19,306 nucleotides of DNA from Deltaproteobacteria bacterium (lineage in GTDB: Bacteria; Desulfobacterota; Syntrophia; Syntrophales; Smithellaceae). The DNA is taken from assembly GCA_009668925.1 (NCBI GenBank), contig SBEK01000059.1, positions 1 to 19,306 on the forward strand. The letters run 5' to 3'. The notes under the pieces are model-generated. The model worked only from the letters and a program-made list of their open reading frames with translations, did not search any database and had not been told where the DNA came from. The translations under genes were made by a program, and so were the position numbers. Positions 14,248 to 19,306 of the stretch are shown here, one piece after another. Each line of letters opens with the position of its first letter. The first letter of the stretch is position 1.

Positions 14248-15081
14248 CTAATCCAGATGAATGGGTTTGCTTCCGGGCGGCGCCGGTAATTTAAAGATGG
14301 ACGGATCGCCGTTTTTCTCGACGTTCAGGTCGGAGTATTTGACGGAAACGGAAGTCACGTTATCGGCCCATTGAATCACTATTTTCCCGGCCAGGGCGCT
14401 TCCGGGCCGGTAGTCGTCAAAGACCGCCTGATACGTTTCCCGGCCGAGCGAATCGTAGCGGATCAGTTTCACCAGCCGCTCATTCTTCGCCATCCAGATC
14501 GTTTGCGACGGCCCCGCGGGCGTTCTCATATCCACCCGCAGCAGTGCGCCGTCGGGATGACTTTCCTGGGACACGTTGGCCCCGTCAAGCGGCGGGTACG
14601 CGCTGGACAAAATCATGACAATTTCTTCCAGGGTAAAAGACCAGGGTAAAAAACGCGACAGATTTTCCGCGGTCGGTTTCCCCGAATAAAACTCGTTTTG
14701 CGACGGAATGAATATTCTCAGTTCATCGGGCGACGCCGTGAGAAAGAAATCCGGAGTTCCGATCACCGGCAGCATCTCCAGGCGGAGATAAGACGGTCTC
14801 TGCAGGATCATGGCGGCCCTGATCGGATAATGTCCCTGAGCCGTCACCAGTTCAATTTGCGCGATGGCTGTTATCCTGTCTACTGCCGGATGCACCGGAG
14901 AAACCATCTCCCGGGCCTTGGGCGGCCCACCCGGTCCCAGAGCCGCCCCTCCTCCGGCGCAGCCGCTCAAACACAACAGCATCACCGCCGCAAAAAAAAT
15001 CATCAGCCGCTTGCCCTGGACATATCGGTCACACATACGGGAGACACTTTCTGAAAACCAATTGCCATGGCCTTCGCACAT
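14248..15081 (-). CDS. LolB-like / DUF4292-like outer-membrane lipoprotein
   Basis: This 277-residue lipoprotein has a hydrophobic segment and lipobox L-C-L-S-G-C with Cys41 by the first start. Translation from the ATG at 15081 overlaps the preceding stop as TAATG, which suggests coupling. An internal ATG at 15036 would put the cysteine at 26, a more usual signal length, and may be the true start; neither has a clear Shine-Dalgarno. The mature part (about 65-270) has alternating beta strands: P-I-R-A-A-M-I-L-Q-R-P-S-Y-L-R-L-E, then D-E-L-R-I-F-I-P and Y-S-G-K-P-T. Later come Q-T-I-W-M and D-D-Y-R-P. This is the open-barrel pattern of LolA/LolB-fold proteins that carry or receive lipoproteins. 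Its partner is the TPR lipoprotein just upstream. Exact role unproven. Confidence 0.75.
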   Translation of the reverse strand: MCEGHGNWFSESVSRMCDRYVQGKRLMIFFAAVMLLCLSGCAGGGAALGPGGPPKAREMVSPVHPAVDRITAIAQIELVTAQGHYPIRAAMILQRPSYLRLEMLPVIGTPDFFLTASPDELRIFIPSQNEFYSGKPTAENLSRFLPWSFTLEEIVMILSSAYPPLDGANVSQESHPDGALLRVDMRTPAGPSQTIWMAKNERLVKLIRYDSLGRETYQAVFDDYRPGSALAGKIVIQWADNVTSVSVKYSDLNVEKNGDPSIFKLPAPPGSKPIHLD

Positions 15082-16808
15082 TATTTTTCAGTTATCAGAT
15101 GGTCGAGTTTCTTCTGGAGTGCGCGATTTTGGGGGTCCATCTTCACGGCTTTCCGGTAATATTCGACCGCCTTTTTGCTCTCGCCGATTTTCGAATAAAC
15201 GTCGCCCAGATGCTCCATGATGTTGGGGTCGTCCGGAAGAAGTTCGAGCGCTCTCTGGAGTTGTTTCAATGCCTTCGTGTATTGATTTTTTTTGAAATAC
15301 ACCCAGCCCAGAGAATCCAGGATGTAGCCATTGTCCGGTTTGATCTTCAAGGCTTGAACGATCATTTGCTCGGCCTGGTCGAGATGCATTCCCCGGTCGG
15401 CATAGGAATAACCGATAAAATTGAGTGCATCGGCGTTTTGCGGATCCAGCGCCAACACTTTCTCCATGGACCGAATGCTTTCCTCAAACCGGTTGCTTTT
15501 TTCCAGAATCGTTCCGAGCGCATAGTGCAGATCCGTACTGCTGGGGAACAGCGCAATGCCTTCCCGGACAATCTTTTCCGCCGCCGCCATGTTCTTACCG
15601 TCTTCATAAAGCGCGGACAGATAAAGGTATAAGATGACCTGATCGTTCTTCTTCCCGATCGCCCCGGTGATGATCGAAACGGCCTCGGCAAGCCGGTTCT
15701 CTTTTTTCAGAATCATGGCCGCATGAATCTGGGCATTGGCATACAGTTCAAATGCGGGCGCTATTTTCCGATACATCGCCAGCGCCTTCGCCGTATCGCC
15801 TTTCTGCTCCAGGGCATTCGCCAGAAGATAAAGCAGTTTGTCATCCTCGGGCGCCTCTGCCAGAAGGGAGGAAAATTCTGCGACCGCCTCGTCGAAGCGG
15901 CGCATATCGTAATATAAAAGCCCCAGCGCCGTGCGCACTTCACGGTTCGCGGGATCAACTTTCAAAATTTCTCTAAACTCTTTTTCCGCTTCCGGGGCCT
16001 TATTCACCTTCACCAGCAGCTCGGCAATCTTCATCCGGAAGCCGACCCGCGCGGGATTCGCATCCAGATAACGGCGATAAACGGTGATGGCGTCGTCAAA
16101 TTTATTTTGCGCTTCGTAAAGCTGGGCCAGGCCCAGCCAGGCCGTTTCAAATGCCGGTCTTTGCTGAATGATCTTTTGATAGAGGGTTTCGGCCTCGGCA
16201 AAGCGATTGATCTCGGCCAGCATCTTTGCGTAATAGTACCCGCCGATAATGTTGTCGGGATCCATGGCGAGCATTTTTTGAAAAGCCTTCTGGGCCTGGG
16301 CATATTTCTTTTCCTGCGCATAGATGGTCGCGAGGTATAAATAGGCCACCAGGTTCTTCGGATCCATATCAACGATCGTCTGGTATTCCCGAACGGCCTT
16401 ATCGTATTGGTGCATGGTAAAATATAAACCGCCCAGGATGGAGCGAAGTTCGATATTCCCGGGCTGCCGGACCAATGCGGACTCTCCAACGGACAGCGCC
16501 AGGTCGCTGTTGTTGTTCTCCACATAGAGGGAGACCAGTTCCGTGGTCAAATAGGGAGAATCGGGCTGAATAGTGAGCGCCTGCTTCATTTGATCGATCG
16601 CCCCTTTCAGATCTCCGTCCAGCCGCATGAGCACGGCCAGCGAATAGTGATAGGCGGCTTCTCCCGAATATTCTTCCTGGGCGGGCGGATAAGAAACAAA
16701 TGGCCGCTTCTCCGGCAAAGAAACGCAGCCGGCAATGAGCGCGGAAATAATCCATCCGCAGACAACGAAGGTAATGATCCTGCTTGGCATAATGATCGTC
16801 GCTCTCAA
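15081..16808 (-). CDS. TPR-repeat lipoprotein
   Basis: This 575-residue protein starts at a TTG with GGGAG 7 nt upstream; an ATG six codons later is the alternative. A signal segment ends in A-L-I-A-G-C with Cys28 probably lipidated. From about residue 50 to the C-terminus it consists almost wholly of tetratricopeptide repeats, about 14 of them. They show the 34-residue period with paired helices and D-P-x-N/P-D-N turns (for example A-M-D-P-D-N, K-V-D-P-A-N, K-I-K-P-D-N). Such proteins are scaffolds, here in the periplasm or on the inner face of the outer membrane. The gene overlaps the next one by one base and follows the deacetylase gene by 38 bp. The bound partner cannot be inferred from sequence; the co-translated LolB-like lipoprotein is the first candidate. 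Confidence 0.88.
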   Translation of the reverse strand: MRATIIMPSRIITFVVCGWIISALIAGCVSLPEKRPFVSYPPAQEEYSGEAAYHYSLAVLMRLDGDLKGAIDQMKQALTIQPDSPYLTTELVSLYVENNNSDLALSVGESALVRQPGNIELRSILGGLYFTMHQYDKAVREYQTIVDMDPKNLVAYLYLATIYAQEKKYAQAQKAFQKMLAMDPDNIIGGYYYAKMLAEINRFAEAETLYQKIIQQRPAFETAWLGLAQLYEAQNKFDDAITVYRRYLDANPARVGFRMKIAELLVKVNKAPEAEKEFREILKVDPANREVRTALGLLYYDMRRFDEAVAEFSSLLAEAPEDDKLLYLLANALEQKGDTAKALAMYRKIAPAFELYANAQIHAAMILKKENRLAEAVSIITGAIGKKNDQVILYLYLSALYEDGKNMAAAEKIVREGIALFPSSTDLHYALGTILEKSNRFEESIRSMEKVLALDPQNADALNFIGYSYADRGMHLDQAEQMIVQALKIKPDNGYILDSLGWVYFKKNQYTKALKQLQRALELLPDDPNIMEHLGDVYSKIGESKKAVEYYRKAVKMDPQNRALQKKLDHLITEK

Positions 16809-16846
16809 TTCTTATCTCCCGGGAATCGGGCGGCCGGGACATATCT

Positions 16847-17884
16847 TTATGACGGTTGCTTCTGCAGCAATTTGGATACCGGGATGATCGAAACTCCCTT
16901 TTCCCGGAAAACTTTGCTGGCGTCTCTGATCGCTCGAATGGTTTCCGGATGCGGATGCCCGATGATAATGAGCGGCGAACCGTCGGCCGGCATGTCAGCC
17001 ACCTCCACCAGAATCCGGTAGATCTTGGAGTAATCGCGCTCATTGTCCAGAAATATTTTGCGCGATGCGACCGTTAAACGGGTTTTCTGCGATGCCGCAG
17101 CCGTTTTGGAATTTCGGGTCGTCCGTGAATCTATAAAAAACAAATCCTTCTTCTTGAGTTCTCTAAAAACCGTCAGAAGCCGTTCTTCATTGGACATGAA
17201 TCTGGAGCCCATGTGGTTGTTGACCCCCGAAACGTGCGGAACGGAAGCCAGGTCGGAATGGAGTTGAAAGACAATTTCTTCATCATTCATGTCCGTAAAA
17301 AGAGCCCCGTGGCCCGGCTTTTCCCTGGGATAGGACAGCGGTTCCATCGGCAGGTGCAGAAGCGTCTCACGATTGGCCTTGTGCACCATCTCGGCTGCTT
17401 CCCGCGAATGGGCGACCAGCGGCAAAATGGCATAGGTGATGTCCGCATCGATGCTCAGCAGTTCCCGCACGATCGCCAGATCATATCCGAGATCGTCGAT
17501 AATGATGGCTACCTGCTTTAAGGGTAAACGCTGGGGCACCATCTTGGCAATGATGATCTTTTCTTTCTGCGGGGGCTCATGACCGGTTTGCGGAAGCACC
17601 GGCGTCTTCCGCCCTTCCGGCCGTGTTTCTTTATCCGGCATCGCCGACGGCGTCCGGGTCAACAATTTCGCTTTTCCCGGCGCCTTGACCGGAGGCTGCC
17701 CGGAGGGCTTTTCTTTTGAACCAGGCTCCGGAACCGCCGCGTGCTTCTTTCCGGCCGTTCCGGACTTCGCCGTTATCATTTCTTCATCGTGAAACGCGAT
17801 GACGTAAATAATCGCGGCGACGGACAAAACAATCAACGTGATTAAAGCCGCCGTGACATATTTTTTTTTATTTTTCTTTTTCAT
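16847..17884 (-). CDS. Divergent polysaccharide deacetylase family protein (DUF610/YibQ-like)
   Basis: I chose the ATG at 17884, giving 345 residues with K-K-K-N-K-K-K before a membrane anchor at about 9-31. A TTG at 17920, overlapping the ctpA stop, would add 12 residues and cannot be excluded. A basic, proline-rich linker of about 85 residues follows. The catalytic-type domain (about 120-345) has V-A-I-I-I-D-D-L-G at its start, H-L-P-M-E-P, N-N-H-M-G-S, F-F-I-D-S-R-T and I-I-G-H-P-H-P-E-T. These are the hallmarks of the divergent polysaccharide deacetylase family (Pfam Polysacc_deac_2). The Asp and His residues needed for a metal site are present. In many Proteobacteria it sits beside envC and ctpA, which points to peptidoglycan remodelling, but its substrate is not established. 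It directly follows ctpA. Confidence 0.88.
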   Translation of the reverse strand: MKKKNKKKYVTAALITLIVLSVAAIIYVIAFHDEEMITAKSGTAGKKHAAVPEPGSKEKPSGQPPVKAPGKAKLLTRTPSAMPDKETRPEGRKTPVLPQTGHEPPQKEKIIIAKMVPQRLPLKQVAIIIDDLGYDLAIVRELLSIDADITYAILPLVAHSREAAEMVHKANRETLLHLPMEPLSYPREKPGHGALFTDMNDEEIVFQLHSDLASVPHVSGVNNHMGSRFMSNEERLLTVFRELKKKDLFFIDSRTTRNSKTAAASQKTRLTVASRKIFLDNERDYSKIYRILVEVADMPADGSPLIIIGHPHPETIRAIRDASKVFREKGVSIIPVSKLLQKQPS

Positions 17885-17916
17885 AGCCGGCAAGAAAGTT
17901 CTCTTACAAAACGGGT

Positions 17917-19236
17917 TCAATTCACCGGATTCTTCTTCATGATCTGCCAGCTTTTCAAAATATCAACGGCCGCCTTCAGTTGATTGTCTTTGTCGAGATC
18001 CGTCGCTTCCTTGAGACTTTCGGTTTTATTTTCCTCCAGCTGCGTACCGTCTTCCTTGGCCGGTTTAATGTGCCCCTTAAGATCTTTTTCCCGGACGCGC
18101 TCTTCGAAACGGTCTTCCTTTTCATCGGCCGGCCGGACCAGCCTCACGACGATGTCCGGTTTGATGCCTTCCGCCTGAATAGACCGGCCATTGGGCGTAT
18201 AGTAGCGGGCCGTCGTCAGTTTCAGCGCGGAGCCGTTTTCCAGCGGGATCACGGTTTGAACGGAGGCTTTGCCGAACGTCTGCGTTCCGATGATCAGCGC
18301 CCGGCCGTTGTCCTGAAGAGCCCCCGCAACGATCTCCGCCGCACTCGCGGTTCCTTCATTCACTAAAACGACCAGCGGAACGCTGATCTCCTGTTCCCCG
18401 TTGTCCCTGGCCATCGTTTTGGTTTCCATGTTTTTCGTCCGCCCGCGCGTCGAAACAATGATGCCCGATCTGAGAAACATATCGGAAACCTCAATGGCCT
18501 GATTCAGAAGTCCGCCCGGATCATTTCGCAAATCCAGCACGAGCCCCTTTACCGGTTTTGATTTTTCGCTCACTTCGGACCATGCTTTGCGCAGGTCGGC
18601 GGCGGTCCTTTCATGAAAGGAGGCAATGCGGATATAGCCGATGTGGTCATCAACGGTTTTGGCTTTAACGCTCTTAACCTGAATAATGGCCCGGGTCAGG
18701 GTAATATCCCGGGGCTGGGTCATATTTTCCCGCATAATCGTAATGGTGACTTTCGTATCTTTCGGGCCGCGCAGTTTCTTAACGGCTTCCAGAATGGTAA
18801 TGTCTTTGGTGGATTTGCCGTCGATCTTAACGATCTGATCGCCGGATTTTACGCCGGCATTAAACGCCGGGGTATCTTCGATAGGAGAAACGACGGTCAG
18901 CACATCTTTCAGGATCGTAATTTCTATGCCGATTCCGCCAAAACGGCCCTGCGTCTCGACTTCCAGTTCCTTATAAATATCGGGGGTCATGAACGCGCTG
19001 TGGGGATCGAGGGATTTGATCATGCCGTTAATCGCGCCCTGAATCAGAACGGAAGGATCCACCGCATCGACATAATTCTTCTGCACCATATCGAGAACTT
19101 CGTTGAACGTTTTAATTTCTTTGTAGATATTCTTATCCTTGGCCGGAACCTTGCTGTCGGAAGAAGATCCAAAGACAACCAGGAGCCCCAGGAGAATAAT
19201 GACGAAAACTGACCATTTACCGGGTACGTTTTTCAT
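17917..19236 (-). CDS. ctpA: C-terminal processing peptidase, S41 family
   Basis: This 439-residue periplasmic serine protease has an N-terminal signal/anchor at about 7-22. The region L-D-P-H-S-A-F-M at about 76-83 precedes a PDZ domain at about 94-180 with G-I-G-I-E-I and F-N-A-G-V-K-S-G-D-Q-I. The S41 core shows D-L-R-N-D-P-G-G-L-L, N-E-G-T-A-S-A-A-E with catalytic Ser298, and G-T-Q-T-F-G-K with Lys323, the Ser/Lys dyad 25 residues apart as expected. The C-terminal 60 residues are charged and probably flexible. I chose the ATG at 19236 because GTGAGG, 6 nt upstream, serves as Shine-Dalgarno; a GTG at 19248 overlaps that site. It is the first gene of the minus-strand envelope operon. Family members cleave penicillin-binding proteins or peptidoglycan hydrolases; the target here is unknown. 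Confidence 0.95.
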   Translation of the reverse strand: MKNVPGKWSVFVIILLGLLVVFGSSSDSKVPAKDKNIYKEIKTFNEVLDMVQKNYVDAVDPSVLIQGAINGMIKSLDPHSAFMTPDIYKELEVETQGRFGGIGIEITILKDVLTVVSPIEDTPAFNAGVKSGDQIVKIDGKSTKDITILEAVKKLRGPKDTKVTITIMRENMTQPRDITLTRAIIQVKSVKAKTVDDHIGYIRIASFHERTAADLRKAWSEVSEKSKPVKGLVLDLRNDPGGLLNQAIEVSDMFLRSGIIVSTRGRTKNMETKTMARDNGEQEISVPLVVLVNEGTASAAEIVAGALQDNGRALIIGTQTFGKASVQTVIPLENGSALKLTTARYYTPNGRSIQAEGIKPDIVVRLVRPADEKEDRFEERVREKDLKGHIKPAKEDGTQLEENKTESLKEATDLDKDNQLKAAVDILKSWQIMKKNPVN

Positions 19237-19248
19237 GCTCTGCCTCAC

Positions 19249-19306
19249 CGTAAAATAATGTATTTTATACTATAAAGATACGGCATTTACGTAAAATGTA
19301 TATACT
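19249..19306. repeat. Two related AT-rich sites around the ctpA promoter
   Basis: CGTAAAAT, then GTAT and ATACT, appear in the same order at 19249-19271 and at 19290-19306 (window end). The first copy has short AAT and TTT insertions. The second covers the candidate -35 box; the first lies between the -10 box and the start codon. The arrangement suits paired operator sites but could be a by-product of AT-rich sequence. Confidence 0.35.
19267..19295 (-). promoter_or_regulatory. Candidate promoter of the ctpA operon
   Basis: On the minus strand TTTACG (19290-19295) is followed after 17 bp by TAGTAT (19267-19272). Each box matches consensus at four of six positions. The -10 box lies about 31 bp upstream of the chosen ATG. 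The whole region is strongly AT-rich and the boxes overlap an imperfect direct repeat. Confidence 0.45.

Overview
The window is 19.3 kb of chromosomal-looking DNA from a Gram-negative bacterium with an outer membrane. It carries a complete Tol-Pal system, a bacterial EF-P lysine-modification cassette, and at least six predicted lipoproteins. Gene content and order (ctpA next to a divergent polysaccharide deacetylase, efp flanked by its modification genes, tandem-PAS sensor, CarboxypepD-like repeat lipoprotein) resemble Deltaproteobacteria/Desulfobacterota such as Syntrophales relatives. That placement is an inference from gene style; there is no rRNA or marker gene to fix the species. No tRNA, rRNA, CRISPR array, transposase or phage gene is visible.

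Left part (1-3556, all minus strand): a multi-PAS sensory protein that runs off the left edge; a gene-poor stretch of about 440 bp ending in a hairpin; a small lipoprotein with a good sigma70-type promoter; and a cation diffusion facilitator (CDF) transporter with an unusual C-terminal cysteine array.

Middle left (3707-6392, plus strand): a three-gene cassette of a lysine 2,3-aminomutase family radical SAM enzyme (epmB-like), efp and epmA. Together they should make EF-P and attach and shape beta-lysine on its loop lysine, which helps ribosomes through polyproline. It is followed by a non-coding 192-bp MITE-like inverted repeat.

Centre (6770-8884, minus): a 704-residue lipoprotein with a polyglycine stretch after the lipid-anchored cysteine, four CarboxypepD/Cna-B-like beta-sandwich repeats and a C-terminal region I do not recognise. 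It is transcribed divergently from the next block.

Middle right (9162-14083, plus): tolQ-tolR-tolA-tolB, a strong hairpin, then pal-cpoB. This is the energised trans-envelope machine for outer-membrane constriction at division.

Right part (14248-19248, minus): a tightly packed operon of ctpA (S41 protease), a divergent polysaccharide deacetylase, a TPR-repeat lipoprotein and a LolB-like/DUF4292-like lipoprotein, with overlapping or near-overlapping genes. It converges on the tol-pal block, so about 10 kb here is devoted to the cell envelope.

Most of the window is ordinary, well-conserved core biology. The less ordinary items are the MITE-like element after epmA, the exactly periodic PAS array with an invariant cysteine, the CxxxCxxxCxxxC tail of the CDF protein, the KamA-like active site of the EF-P-linked aminomutase, and repeated AT-rich sites in front of ctpA. 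I did not find a clear-cut new defence or mobile system.
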